From: Limnanthes douglasii subsp. nivea
Taxonomy: Eukaryota > Streptophyta > Magnoliopsida > Brassicales > Limnanthaceae
Length of the DNA: 64,000 bases
Direction of reading: 5' to 3'
Assembly (NCBI GenBank): GCA_036936605.1
Contig: JAUPFV010000004.1
Span: forward strand, 127,633,737 to 127,697,736
Part shown: positions 34,780 through 46,100 of the stretch, piece after piece
Position numbering within the stretch: position 1 is the stretch's first letter
How the letters are laid out: every line of letters begins with the position of its first letter
The notes under the pieces: generated by a model
What the model was told of the DNA's origin: nothing
The model's input: only the letters and a program-made list of their open reading frames with translations
Database searches by the model: none
Position numbers and translations under genes: made by a program

Positions 34780-37700
34780 TTATTCCAAATACATTCGAAG
34801 GTGTTCAATATTCCAAGGGTGAGTTAAAACCCTGCCATCTTTGTCTTCCAGCCAATATGTGCCAGGCTTGATTCTTTCAACCACAGTATACGGACCCTCC
34901 CAGGTTGGGGCCAACTTTCCGAAGAGCTTTTCCTTAGTGTGCAGGAAAACTTTCCTCAATACTTTATCTCCTGGTTGAAAGTCCCTTCTTTTAACCTTGG
35001 AAGCAAACCTGCTTCTCATCAAGCCCTGATAGTGTGCCATTCTAAGATGAGCTTTTATTCGCCTTTCTTCAATCAAATCAAGCTGATTTCTGATTGCTAT
35101 TTCATTAGCCTGTCCGGAGAAGTTATGAACACGAAAAGAGGGGAGTGTCTTCTCTATGGGAGCTACTGCATCCATCCCATAGACCAAGGCAAAAGGTGAT
35201 TCTTGTGTGGCAGCCCCAGGCGTTGTCCGGTATGCCCACAAGACTTCTTGTAAATAACTAGGCCACTTCCCAGCAGCCCCTTCCAGATTTTTCTTTAAGC
35301 CGGACAGTATTGTTCTATTAGCCACCTCAACTTGCCCATTGGCTTGTGGGTGGAATGGGGAAGAAAAGCAGTGCTGAATACCCCTTGAGGCACAGAAGCT
35401 CTCCATTTCTCGGTTGTCAAACTGTGGCCCATTATCTGTTGTTATTTTCTGAGGGACACCAAATCTGCAACATATGTTGGATAAAATGAATTTTATAACA
35501 GCCTTTGATGTTGTTCTTGCCAAGGGGGCTGCTTCTATCCACTTCGAAAAGTAATCAATGGCCACGATTATGGTTTTGCGTCCTCCGGACGCCATAGGGA
35601 GAGGCCCAACTAAGTCTAATCCCCATCGAGCAAAAGGGATAGGCTCAGAAATTGATTCCATAGGAATGGCTGGTACATGAATTTCATTGCTGTACCTCTG
35701 GCATGGGTCACACCTTCTTACCAGTTCCTTGGCATCTTTCATTATTGAAGGCCAATAATATCCGGAGAGAAGCACTCTTCTTGTTAATGCTCTAAATCCA
35801 CAATGGGCTGATCCCTCACCATCATGCAATTCGGAGAGAACCATTTGTGACTCATTATCTCCTAAACAGCGTAGGAGAGGTTTACTATAGGATTTCTTGT
35901 ACAAGATCTCTCTAATCATGATGAAACCACGAGCCTTGTGCTTTAACGTTCTGGCTTGTGATTTTTCCAAAGGCACAATACCATCAGACAGATATTGTAT
36001 AAGTGGAGATCTCCAATCTTGAGGTTTATTTGCTTGTATTTCAAAAACTTCCTCTTTCTCCCCTCCATCAAGTTGAATAGAAGGACTTTCAAGCACATGG
36101 ATCCACGGATAGGACTCTGTATATGATATTGTTGCCAATGAGTCTGCCAATTCATTCTCTGCCCGGGGAATATGCTCATAGACAACAGCTTTAAACTTCA
36201 TTGCCTCATTTTTCAAAAGAAGCAAATACTTGATTAACTGCTCTTTTCTAGCTTCTGATAGGCCCAAAGCATGGTGGACAAGCAATTGGGAGTCGCTTAG
36301 TAGCTTGACCCTTTTTGCTCCACAAATGTAAGCCAATTTTAATCCAGCTATAGCTGCTTCGTATTCGGACTCGTTATTGGACGCCCTAAAAGCAAAACAA
36401 ATAGCTTGAAACATGTTGTCCCCATAAGGAGAGGTTAGACATATTCCTGCCCCAGATCCTATGGCACTGGATCCCCCATCTGTTCGGACAATCCATACTT
36501 TTTTGTCTTTTGAATCAGCAAGTTGTTCTGAGTCCCTATCAGAATGGAATTCGACCAGAAAATCAGCCACAGCCTGAGCTTTTACTGCTGTTCGAGGAGC
36601 AAAGTCTATGTCGAAGTCCCCCAACTCTACTGACCACTTTGTCATTCTGCTCGAAATATCCGCTTTCTGAAGGACATTTTTTAAAGGGAAAGATGTCCGG
36701 ACTATGATAGGATGAGCCTGAAAATAAGGCCTCATCTTTCTTGCAGCTATCACCAAGGCCAACGCTAATTTTTCAAGTTTTAAGTAGCGCCGTTCAGCAT
36801 CAATCAGGCTTTTGCTGATGTAGTATACTGGGTGAGGATACCCATCAACCTCTCTAACCAACACAGCACTGATGGCACAACTTGAAACAGCCAGATACAC
36901 AAATAGAGTCTCCCCATTGATTGGTTTGAATAAGGTCTTCGGAGAGGACAGATGCTTCTTAATTTCGTTGAACGCCTCATCACACTGTGGTGTCCACTCA
37001 AACCCCTTTGCACCTTTCAAAGTTTGAAAGAAAGGAGCACATCTGTCCGAGGACCTAGAGATAAACCTGTTCAAAGCTGCTAACCTCCCCGTTAACCGCT
37101 GCACTTCTTTAACATTTCGAGGAGGCTCCATTTGAAACAAAGCATTGAGCTGGTCCGGGTCAGGCTGGATTCCATGCTCACTTATAATGTACCCTAAGAA
37201 CTTCCCGGACTGCACTCCAAACACACATTTTTCAGGATTTAGCTTTAAATTTACCTTGGCCAGGTTGGTAAAAGTCTCCTGGAGGTCGGACAAGTGTAGC
37301 TGCTCATCCACACTTTTCACCATCATATCGTCAATGTAAACCTCCATATTTCTTCCAATTTGATCAGCAAAGGTTTTATTGACTAACCTTTGATAAGTAG
37401 CCCCAGCATTCTTCAAACCAAAAGGCATCACCTTGTAGCAGTGTGATCCTCTATCAGTAACAAAAGTGGTATGCTCTTGATCTCTTGGATCCACCTGGAT
37501 CTGATTATATCCGGAGAAAGCATCCATGAAGGAGAGTAGCTTGTTCCCAGAAGTAGAATCTACCAGCTGATCTATCCGGGGGACCGGATACAAGTCTTTT
37601 GGGCAAGCTCGATTGAGATCCGTGAAGTCTATGCACATTCGCCATTTACCGTTTTTCTTTTTTACCAAGACTGGATTGGCAGTCCACAAAGGATACTGAG

Positions 37701-38067
37701 CTTCTTTAATGTGCCCCATCTTTGTGAGTCTGTCAACCTCTTGTACAATGACATCAGCCTTTTCTTTTGAGAAAGCTCTCCTTTTTTGCACCACTGGTGC
37801 TACGTCTCTCCGGACAGATAAGTGATGAGAAATCACTTCTGACGGCACTCCAGTAACATCAGCATTGCACCAGGCAAAAACATGCTGATGGTCTTTTAAG
37901 AATTTTAACATTTCTTCTTTCAATACTTGTGGCATTTTGGACCCTATCTTGACAGATTTCCCTTCTTCTAAGCAGTGTGTCTCAACTTCCTCAACTGGGA
38001 TCAACACTCCGGGGGTCTCCCTGGGGTCATCAATTTCACCCTCACCCCCAGAAAGGCCCTCAAACTG
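34780..38067 (-). CDS. pol: element A Pol: reverse transcriptase, two RNase H domains, integrase
   Basis: Same frame as gag, open from the codon after the TAG; the first Met is at 38007 and residues are counted from it (1075). The reverse transcriptase spans about 105-290, with D162 in MDAFSGY and the YIDD box at 224-227. Gypsy RNase H spans about 355-460. A second, archaeal-type RNase H spans about 504-628 with D510, E548, D572 and D622. The integrase has a zinc finger (H728, H735, C766, C769) and a D798-D858-E894 core. A GPY/F-like EGPY block lies near the C-terminus and there is no chromodomain. It copies the element RNA and inserts the cDNA. The double RNase H marks the Tat lineage. All catalytic residues are present. 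Pol is probably made by reading through the TAG or removing it. Confidence 0.95.
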   Translation of the reverse strand, partial: QFEGLSGGEGEIDDPRETPGVLIPVEEVETHCLEEGKSVKIGSKMPQVLKEEMLKFLKDHQHVFAWCNADVTGVPSEVISHHLSVRRDVAPVVQKRRAFSKEKADVIVQEVDRLTKMGHIKEAQYPLWTANPVLVKKKNGKWRMCIDFTDLNRACPKDLYPVPRIDQLVDSTSGNKLLSFMDAFSGYNQIQVDPRDQEHTTFVTDRGSHCYKVMPFGLKNAGATYQRLVNKTFADQIGRNMEVYIDDMMVKSVDEQLHLSDLQETFTNLAKVNLKLNPEKCVFGVQSGKFLGYIISEHGIQPDPDQLNALFQMEPPRNVKEVQRLTGRLAALNRFISRSSDRCAPFFQTLKGAKGFEWTPQCDEAFNEIKKHLSSPKTLFKPINGETLFVYLAVSSCAISAVLVREVDGYPHPVYYISKSLIDAERRYLKLEKLALALVIAARKMRPYFQAHPIIVRTSFPLKNVLQKADISSRMTKWSVELGDFDIDFAPRTAVKAQAVADFLVEFHSDRDSEQLADSKDKKVWIVRTDGGSSAIGSGAGICLTSPYGDNMFQAICFAFRASNNESEYEAAIAGLKLAYICGAKRVKLLSDSQLLVHHALGLSEARKEQLIKYLLLLKNEAMKFKAVVYEHIPRAENELADSLATISYTESYPWIHVLESPSIQLDGGEKEEVFEIQANKPQDWRSPLIQYLSDGIVPLEKSQARTLKHKARGFIMIREILYKKSYSKPLLRCLGDNESQMVLSELHDGEGSAHCGFRALTRRVLLSGYYWPSIMKDAKELVRRCDPCQRYSNEIHVPAIPMESISEPIPFARWGLDLVGPLPMASGGRKTIIVAIDYFSKWIEAAPLARTTSKAVIKFILSNICCRFGVPQKITTDNGPQFDNREMESFCASRGIQHCFSSPFHPQANGQVEVANRTILSGLKKNLEGAAGKWPSYLQEVLWAYRTTPGAATQESPFALVYGMDAVAPIEKTLPSFRVHNFSGQANEIAIRNQLDLIEERRIKAHLRMAHYQGLMRSRFASKVKRRDFQPGDKVLRKVFLHTKEKLFGKLAPTWEGPYTVVERIKPGTYWLEDKDGRVLTHPWNIEHLRMYLE

Positions 38068-40410
38068 CTATTGGTCATTCATACGGACTGCCCCCAGCGT
38101 TCGTGGAGCCAAGGCAGTGGCATAACATTCTCTTGCAACTTTTTGACTGCTCCGGACAACCCCAACCTGCCCCTGAACAGCATATTTCAGACACTGATGA
38201 ACTGTTGAAGCCACTGCATGCATCCTAGAGAGCCAAGATCTCCCTAGAATAGCATTGTAACAAGTGGGACAGTCCACCACAATGAAAAGTATTCTGACTG
38301 TTTTCTTGAAAGGGCCTCTGCCCAACAATACTTCTTCTTCGAACTCACCAATTACATCAGCTGAACTGCCTGTGAAGCCTACAATCGATCGGTCTGACTT
38401 TTGAATCACAGCTGGATTTTTCATTTTCTTGTAAGTATCTAGGAAAAGGATATTGGCAGAGCTCCCAGTATCTACCAGGATTCGCTTTATCTCATTGCCC
38501 CCTATCGATGCTCCTATGACAACAGCATCTTCATGAGGACCAGCAATGTCTCTCAAATCATCCCCATCAAAGACAATGAATGGAAATAGATTTGACGATT
38601 GATAAGAGGTCATGCCCCCTTCTAGTTGGGTTGCCAAATTATGAACATGCCTTTTTCTTGATGAAGTGGTAGGAGCCGTTACGGTGTCCCCTCCGAAAAT
38701 TGTCAAGGACTCAAAGAATTTAATGAGCCCGGAGACCGACCTGGAACGTTCCTCTATTGCACCCACTCTGTTCCTTGTTGGATCAGGATCCAAGTATTCT
38801 GATTCCACATCAAACCTTTCAACAATTACCATGGCCCCTTCTGGGGCAGCATTAACCGGACCAGCCCGGTGAGTGTTATCAGGCCTGTTGCCTCCTCTTC
38901 TTTTGACATACGCACCCAACTTCCCTCTTTCAATCAGGTTCTGAACCTCTTGCTTCAAGGCTATACAATCATCAGTAGTATGGCCAATATCATTGTGATA
39001 TTGACAAAAAGAACTGTTTCGATGTTCTCTGGGAGACTGCAAGGTTGCCGGCCTCCGGTAGTGTACTTCATCTTTAGTTTTCTCGAAAATGGTTGCCACA
39101 CTCTCTTTGAGCTCTGCAAACCACTCCGGTTGGACCCACGGCCCCCTTTTGTTTCTAGACTGTTGACTTTGTGCAGGAGCAGCTGGTTGAGACTGAGCTT
39201 TTCCTCTTCCATGCCCCTGTCCGGTTTCTCTAGCTTTGTTGCCGGACTGGTTTGGATTGGGAGTTGGTGTTACCGGGGTGGATCTCACCTGCCTGTGCAC
39301 CCTGGTCTTTTTTGTTTCATCAACATTTATTTGCTTGCCGACTTGATTTAGCAATCCACCCCAGGTCATGGCTTTCTTCCTTGTTACTGAATCGGCCAGG
39401 TTGCCCGGGTTCAAACCCTGTCTCAGGGATGCTATTGCCACTTGTTCAAAACAATCAGCCAGCCCGTTTTTTGTATTCACAAAACGACTTATGTATTCTT
39501 TCAATGATTCATTTGGCTCTTGGGCACAATGGATTATGGTATCTCCATTGCCCTTGAGCTCCTTACTTCCCACAAATTGCCTTCGAAAGGCCACCCAGAA
39601 GGTGTCAAAGTCTCTGATACAACCCTGAGGAAGGCTGTTGTACCACTTCAGAGCACTCCCCGTAAAGGATTGGGAGAATGCCCTGCAGAGTAGTTTATCA
39701 TCATCATCAAAGTTCATCATGAAGTTCTTGAATTGCTCCAGATGATTGTCCGGATCAGTACTGCCGTCGTACTTCTCCATCTTTGTGCTGTCAAACCTCT
39801 TGGGGAGGTTCCCGGATAGGATTTTAGAAGACAGTGGAGACTGCCTCCAATTCCTTCCACGACTGAACACGGTATCCTCATTAGGTGTTGCAAAGATACC
39901 TGGCTCATCATGGAAGGCAAATGGATCCATCAGCAACCGGTCTATATGCCTCCGGCTGTGAGATGATCCTTTCCCAATGTGTCTTTTCATTCTTCCATGG
40001 TGGTCTCTTTTTCTGGAATACTTTTTAACTTGCTTTTGTTTTTTCCTGGTTCGCCCTTCGTCACTGCTGGAGGACAAGGACTTTTCATTCCCCTCCCTGT
40101 CCGAAGAGCTGTCCGAAGATTCTGAACTTGAGTCAGAACTCTCCACAGGCTTGGACCGGTGAGACTTTTTAGAACTAGCATGTGTCTTTTTAGTGCTCAC
40201 ATGAGTCTTCGAAGCCTCATGCTCTCGAGGGTTATCAGAGCGATGAGCAACTGATGCTTTGGACTTCTCCTTCATGCCCATCTTGGCCTTCTCAGCCCTC
40301 AGAGCTTCTATTTCAACCCTCAACCTGTCACGCTCTTGGACAGTATATTCATCGTTCTCTTCCACCACTTCGAGCAAAGCTGGTGGAAGCTCTGGATTAT
40401 CCGGATTCAT
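38068..40410 (-). CDS. gag: element A Gag-protease, 780 residues
   Basis: Begins 70 bp inside the 5' LTR. Residues 1-50 form a short acidic/basic helix. Residues 80-155 are a Ser/Lys-rich, strongly charged stretch. Residues about 200-340 are the retrotransposon gag domain (YDGSTDPDNHLEQF, ALKWYNSLP, RRQFV). A variant zinc knuckle C469-x2-H472-x4-H477-x4-C482 follows. The aspartic protease has its active site at D647-T-G (VDTGSSANIL). The protein would form the particle and process the polyprotein. The frame ends at a TAG with CAG next, after which the same frame runs straight into pol. No break was found; element B has the same layout with damage. Confidence 0.93.
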   Translation of the reverse strand: MNPDNPELPPALLEVVEENDEYTVQERDRLRVEIEALRAEKAKMGMKEKSKASVAHRSDNPREHEASKTHVSTKKTHASSKKSHRSKPVESSDSSSESSDSSSDREGNEKSLSSSSDEGRTRKKQKQVKKYSRKRDHHGRMKRHIGKGSSHSRRHIDRLLMDPFAFHDEPGIFATPNEDTVFSRGRNWRQSPLSSKILSGNLPKRFDSTKMEKYDGSTDPDNHLEQFKNFMMNFDDDDKLLCRAFSQSFTGSALKWYNSLPQGCIRDFDTFWVAFRRQFVGSKELKGNGDTIIHCAQEPNESLKEYISRFVNTKNGLADCFEQVAIASLRQGLNPGNLADSVTRKKAMTWGGLLNQVGKQINVDETKKTRVHRQVRSTPVTPTPNPNQSGNKARETGQGHGRGKAQSQPAAPAQSQQSRNKRGPWVQPEWFAELKESVATIFEKTKDEVHYRRPATLQSPREHRNSSFCQYHNDIGHTTDDCIALKQEVQNLIERGKLGAYVKRRGGNRPDNTHRAGPVNAAPEGAMVIVERFDVESEYLDPDPTRNRVGAIEERSRSVSGLIKFFESLTIFGGDTVTAPTTSSRKRHVHNLATQLEGGMTSYQSSNLFPFIVFDGDDLRDIAGPHEDAVVIGASIGGNEIKRILVDTGSSANILFLDTYKKMKNPAVIQKSDRSIVGFTGSSADVIGEFEEEVLLGRGPFKKTVRILFIVVDCPTCYNAILGRSWLSRMHAVASTVHQCLKYAVQGQVGVVRSSQKVARECYATALAPRTLGAVRMNDQ

Positions 40411-40460
40411 TCGGACAGAATTCTTTTACTTGGTTTTGAATGTTTGATTCAGGCACCGTC

Positions 40461-40483
40461 GCCTCCCACTGTGGTCGCCAATT
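40461..40483 (-). other. element A primer-binding site
   Basis: Minus strand immediately inside the LTR: AAT then TGGCGACCACAGTGGGA. It has the TGG start required of a tRNA primer site and the same sequence type as element B (53239 onward). I cannot name the tRNA. Confidence 0.75.
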
Positions 40484-40995
40484 TGGTGTGGATAAAAGTA
40501 GCCTGAGGGTAGGCTGGTAATTTTAAGTGGAGTTTTAAGGCGGCGTAAGGGTGTTTCACGGTGGTGTGGTGGTGTTTAATGGTGTTTCAAGATATTTCAG
40601 GGTATTTCAAGGTGTTTTAAGGGTGGTGAGAGAATTGAGCAGCCTGGCAGCAGTTAACTTTTCTTACCCCTAGTTAATGCTGGTGGTTGGGCATTTATAG
40701 TGTAAGATTTGGGCCCTTATGGGCTTTCGGGTCAAGTTTAATGGACCCGGGTCATGTTTAAAGACCCACAAGTTTTAAGTAGGTGAATAGACAGCTTAGT
40801 CAGATAGTGTTTAGGTATTTTAGTACTTTAGTCATAGTTCGAACTGACTTATATTTGCAGTGTTCAAAATGTTCAAAATCATCTGTCCGGTTCAACCAGT
40901 GCTGTTCGAATTGTAGTCATGGAGTCTGTCCGGTTTTACGGGGTGATTTACTTTGGACTACCCTTCCGGGGAGCTCTTCGAATTCGGACTCATCA
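40484..40995 (-). repeat. element A 5' LTR
   Basis: Partner LTR. It drives gag-pol on the minus strand; the TATA box ACTATAAATG is near 40710 (minus). Confidence 0.97.
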
Positions 40996-41000
40996 GGTCT

Positions 41001-41720
41001 GCCAAAAAAATTGATTCTTACTGACTTTTTGAACTCGTTCAAATTCAAGGTGTCTTTAATATAGGAATTAAATATTCTTACCATATTCTTTTCGAGTTCG
41101 ATCTTAAAGAAGATGTTTGCAAATTTTGGTCGAGAAGTATGTGGATTGTTGGTGATTCTATGATGAGGCTTCTTCGTTGGTCTCCTGATTTCAATACTAA
41201 AAGAAAAGGTTCAATTTCTTTAATTTGGACCAGGATTGAAAGAGTTCGAGAGTATCTTTATAATGAGAAAATTATAAAGGACATTGCTTCTACCATTGGA
41301 GAACCGTACAAGATCATTGTCCCATAAAAAACAGAGGAGCAAGAAATGCATGATATGCCCTGGTGGAGATTGATGTTTCCAAAAGACTCCATAATATAGT
41401 CTGGATTGGTTTTGGAATAAACAAAGGTTGTTGGCTTAATTTAAGTTATATAAATCTTCCTTCCTACTGTAATTTATGTAACCATTTGCGTCATTCTTAC
41501 TCTGAATGCAACAAAGTTCAGAAAAAAGAAGATAACAAGAATATAAAGTATGAAAACCCTGAAAATAACAACCAAAATACTGAAAGTCAAATCCAAAATA
41601 CTACGCGAGTTGTTACAGTTTACAGACCTAAAATAAAATTTATAGTTATACCTTCTCCTCAGTAAGAGGTAGAAGAAAACAAGATTATTAAAAGCAATTC
41701 AGAGATGGAAGAAGACAATA
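41001..41720 (+). pseudogene. LINE ORF1, 3' part (DUF4283-type, zinc knuckle)
   Basis: This continues the ORF1 begun at about 30235-30438 (a SYAEIA-like start) beyond element A. FGREVCGLL and RWSPDFN around 41130-41210 are the end of the DUF4283 core. WIGFG...CWLNLSYINLP then leads into the knuckle YCNLCNHLRHSYSEC (about 41460-41515), followed by an Asn/Gln-rich tail. A stop at about 41070 and others break the frame. Element A cut this gene after it was already a LINE gene, so the two halves read as one only if A is ignored. Confidence 0.7.
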
Positions 41721-42119
41721 TTGTTAATATCAATTAGGAAGAAAGTCATAGGAAATCTTCTAATCGGAATACCATTACTTTACTAACATCTATTATTCTT
41801 GAAGACATGGAGTTATTGAAGCTCTCAAGACTCTAGAACAAGGTTATATTGATAATAACTCTATGGTTATGAAAATTTATGTAACGATGGAACCTCTCCT
41901 GACTCTGGAAACATTGGTAGCACTCCACCTACTCCTGTCATGAAGGCCCCCTCAACATCTTCTCAACCTAAGTTCAACGAGATCCTTCATAAGAAATTCA
42001 AAACAGCTAAAAAAGGGAAGAAACCTAGTAAACTCATTATCAAGTCCCGTAAATACTCTGACAATAACATCAACTCCAAATCTCTTTCTGATAATGATAA
42101 AACTGATTAACTAGAATAC

Positions 42120-45100
42120 TCGTGGGATTTAAAATAATTCAAATATTGAAAGGTTGAAGACTATGATGAATAAAGATAAGATGAAGATATTAGCCATTTA
42201 GAAGCATGTGGTCAATAATGACAATCAGGAGGAGATTGTATTGAGGTTTAATTTTTCTGGTTTTACTTTCAACATATCTAATAAGATATGGGTTTTCTGG
42301 AAGGAGGACATCAGTGTTGTTTCCCTTATCAACAATGATCAGTTCTTGCATCTAGAGGTCGCTTACCTTGGTTTTGTTAATTATTTTAACCTTACTGTTA
42401 TCTATGGTAAATGTAACAGATTGCTAATGATGGATTTACAGAGTCACCTGAGAGAAATAGCTACTACTAATAAGGATTGGATTGTAGTTGGATACTTTAA
42501 TATTATTACCTCAAATGAAGAGCAAATATGTTGCACTGCTTTATGCCAAAACAACATCGATGACTTCAATGATTGTATTAATGATTGTAACCTTAAATAT
42601 GTTGGATATGCTTGCAATAAGTTTTCTTAGTACATGAACATGAAGTGGAAAATGTTAGACTGTGCAATATACAAGAACAATTGGGGCAACTATTTCAACA
42701 CATAGGTCTTACAGATGGTGAGGACTTGTTCTGACCATACCCATCTTCTTATTTTTGCTTAATCTAACACTTCTAATCATACAACTAATATTAATAAAAG
42801 CTTTAAATTTATAAATTTTTTGACTAATGATGAAATTTTCTTAAGTATTGTTAAACAAAATTGGAACATCAATCTCAAATGTCATCCTAACAATGTTTTT
42901 TGGTATACGTTGTAGAGGCTTAAGCTCTGTTTGAAGGATTGGAATATTAACCACTTTGGTAATATTTTCTCTAAAGTGAAAGTCACTAAAGATGGTATCA
43001 AGTTTAATGAAGCTAAGCATCAATATGAGAAGAGTCCTGAATCGAAAGTCAAGCTTCAAAATGCTAATAGTTTACATATTAAGGCCCTTAGGAATGAAGC
43101 TGATTACTGGAAGCATAAGACTTAGAGTAGTTGGTTAAGATACGGTGACAGGAACTCTAAGCTCTATCGTGCTTTCATTTCTAGAAGAATAAAAAAAACA
43201 TTATAAAGAGTATCAAAGAGAACAACCAATGTATTACTGATTCTGAGAGTATCTGTAATTCTATTCTAATATTTAATCCTTACAACAGTCATGAAGAGAA
43301 GCAGCATTGTCTTAATGACAATATCTTTAAATTTAGTCCTAGTTTGGTGTCTACTGAAGATAATGAGAATTTGATGAAGGCTACTAAGGAGAATGAAGTT
43401 TGGTCCACTATTTCTGATATGACGATTGATAGTGCAGCTTGAATTGACGAGTTTAATATCACTTTATACAAGTCTTGTTGGTTAATTATAAAAGATGATC
43501 TGTGTACCTCTCTTAATGCTTTTCTCTAGGGCTTCCCCATCCTCACTAGTGTCTTTACTACGAGACTTTGTTTCATCCCAAAGATTAATAATCCTTCCTC
43601 TTGGAGCGGTTATAGTCCTATTGGCCTTTGCACTATTCTTAACAGAATTCTCTCTAAACTCATTAATTATAGGCTTGTTATTATTCTACCTAAGATTATC
43701 TCTCCTAATCAAGGTGTGTTTGTGAAGAACAGATCGGTTCATAAGAATATTCGCGTGGTCAAAGAATTACTTTTTGATCTCAACAGGAAGCCTAAGACTG
43801 GAAATCTGATGATACAACTTGACATGTCAAAAGATTTTAACAGATTGTCTCTATCATTTCTGTCAAAAGTACTATCATCCTTTGGTTTATCAATTTATTT
43901 CATTAATCTAATTAAGACTTTAACTATGAATGTTCATGTTTCTCTGCTCATCAATGAAGGAGTCTATGGTTACTTTAAGTTTAAGAGAGGTTTGAGGTAG
44001 GGGGATCCTCTGTCCCCAACCCTCTTCATCTTAGGAGAGGAGATTCTTATTAAGGGATTACATCTACTGTTAATTTACTTCAAGAGCTAATTTCCTATTA
44101 CCATTTCTAGCGTTTGCGGACGATATTTTAATTTTTACAAATAGTTTACCTTGTTCAATGAATAAGCTTAGCAATTTTCTGGATAAATATCAGCAAATGT
44201 CTGGGCAATCTATAAATAAAGATAAAACGAAAATTATTGTCTCCCCTAGAATTCAGCAAAGCAAAATTACTAGTCTTGAATGCCATCCTGGTTTTTCAAT
44301 TGACAATCTGCCTACAAACTATTGGGTGTATCCTTAAGTAACAACAACAAATCTAACATTTTCAGTTCTATTCTTGACAAGGTTCATGAGAAGATCACTG
44401 CCTGGGAATGCGAGTATCTCTCGTATGGAGGACGACTCATGCTTAGTTTATCTGTTCTGATGGCTATACCATGTTACTGGATGCAAAATAATGTTCTGCC
44501 CAACTGTATAATTAACAAACTTGAGAAGACCTTTTACAAGTTCCTTTAGAGATCTCCCTTCACTTGAAAAAAGTGTTCACTGGGCTAATTGGAGATCTCT
44601 TTGCAAGCCTTTTGATGAAGGAATGACTAAATATCAGAAGGATTTCTGATATTCATAACTTCTTTTCTCAAAAGCTTTGGTTTAATTTCAGAAGAAATAA
44701 CAGTCTTTGGTCTCATCTTATGCATAACACATATTATGTTAACAAGCATCCTTTTAAGGCTAACTTTGATTTTGGTTTTTTAATATGGAAGAGACTTGCA
44801 GGTATTAAATATTCTCTTGAACCAAATATTATGTGGATTCTAAGCAATGCTGAAATGGATTTTGTCTTGAGGATTGGCATGATCATGCTCCAATTAACAA
44901 AAAAATAACAATTGGTTCATTGAAGAAAAGGTGAACACCTTCTGGAAAGATAATCAATGGGATGTCAATCTAATGAATAACTTCCTTCATGTTTCTCGAA
45001 TCAATCAGATTAACAAGTTTTGTACCAACCCTTCTAAAAAATATATCATGATTTGGAAAGCTTCTTTTGATCTAAAATTTAACTTGAAACAAACGTGGGA

Positions 45101-46100
45101 AGTAATTAAACACCATTATAATCAATCTAACTTATTAAAAAAGGTTTCGTCAAATTTTATCCCTAGAAATTTTTGATTTATTCTTAGGAAAATTATCAAA
45201 AACTATGTTCCCATTGATTCAGTATTACATAAAAGGCTAAATTCAAGGGGTATTATGGCAAATATGGAATTATTTTAGTGATATTTTTAAATTTAATACT
45301 GGTAGACATATGAGCTTTACTCATGCTATCAAGAACCGGTTTTGGTTCTCAGATAAGAAAGCTCATATCACCCATCTAATCCCCTCTGTTATTTGATTGA
45401 CTATTTGGAGAAATCGAAACAAAGCTAAATTCAAGGGGCATTATGAGTCTTCTAATTCTACTATCAACTATATCAAAATAATAATAGTTGGTCTTGACAT
45501 TCAAATGTTTTGAATAGAAAACTATGGTCTAACGCGTTAAATGCAGGCTATAATCTAGGCTGTCTTTCAACTGGTACCGTTAAAACCAGAATTTCTTACC
45601 TTAAGTGGCTGGCTCTAAAAATAAACATAATAAAAATGAATGTGGGCGTTGTTTGTTCATCAACCCGGGAAGTAAGTGGTGGTATCGTGTTCAGAGATAG
45701 CAGGGATAATGTAATTCTATGCTCCAGTAACACCTTTGGGAAACTTTCTCCTCTAATGGCAGATGCGAGAGCTTTAATGGAGGGGCTCATCATCTGCAAG
45801 AACAATAGCTGGTTAAACGTAGATATCGAATCTGACTGTCAGATTCTTACTAATTTGTTAAGATTTGTTTCTTAGTACCTCGATCATCTCTTGAAAGTCT
45901 GTAAAAATCTCATATGCTCGAGTAAGTATGTCAAATTCATCTCTAGAGTCCAAAATCAAGCAGCCGATTGGCTTGCGAGATGGACTCTAAGATATAAAGA
46001 TAAGTTCAGTTTAACTCAATTTCAAATTCGTAACCCCTTTCAAGCAATTGTTCTCATTGAAAGCGTTGGTTTAGGATATATAAACCTAATTTTAGATTAA
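42120..46100 (+). pseudogene. LINE ORF2 (endonuclease, reverse transcriptase, zinc finger, RNase H)
   Basis: The endonuclease covers about 42210-42740, with the GDFN block changed to GYFN (about 42495). The reverse transcriptase has YGDRNSKLY near 43140, QLDMSKDFN near 43820, GDPLSP near 44000 and the catalytic FADD at 44113-44124, followed by LGVSLSN. A zinc-finger region follows at about 45180-45430. RNase H spans 45600-46100 (GGIVFRDS, IESDCQIL, SRVQNQAADWLARW). At least eight stops or shifts interrupt it, so it is a fossil, but the domain series is complete. Confidence 0.8.

Larger units (their letters stand above)
30434..41000 (-). mobile_element. Tat-lineage Ty3/gypsy element A, young and intact
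   Basis: LTRs 30439-30950 and 40484-40995 are 512 bp each and differ at one position I can find (T at 30634 against C at 40679). The GGTCT duplication (30434-30438 and 40996-41000) is perfect. Gag-pol is on the minus strand. The 3.3-kb space between pol and the 3' LTR carries a spliced gene on the plus strand. A second, archaeal-style RNase H in pol and this extra antisense gene are the marks of the Tat lineage. All frames are open apart from one in-frame TAG between gag-protease and pol. Confidence 0.97.

Noticed and set aside
38062..38076. The TAG after gag in element A as an inactivating mutation
   Set aside because: The same TAG-CAG is at the same codon in element B and the frame continues unbroken, so it is more likely a family feature.
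38869..40447. Many plus-strand frames over the gag gene (up to 160 residues)
   Set aside because: They are antisense shadows of the intact minus-strand Gag-protease frame, with no domain of their own.
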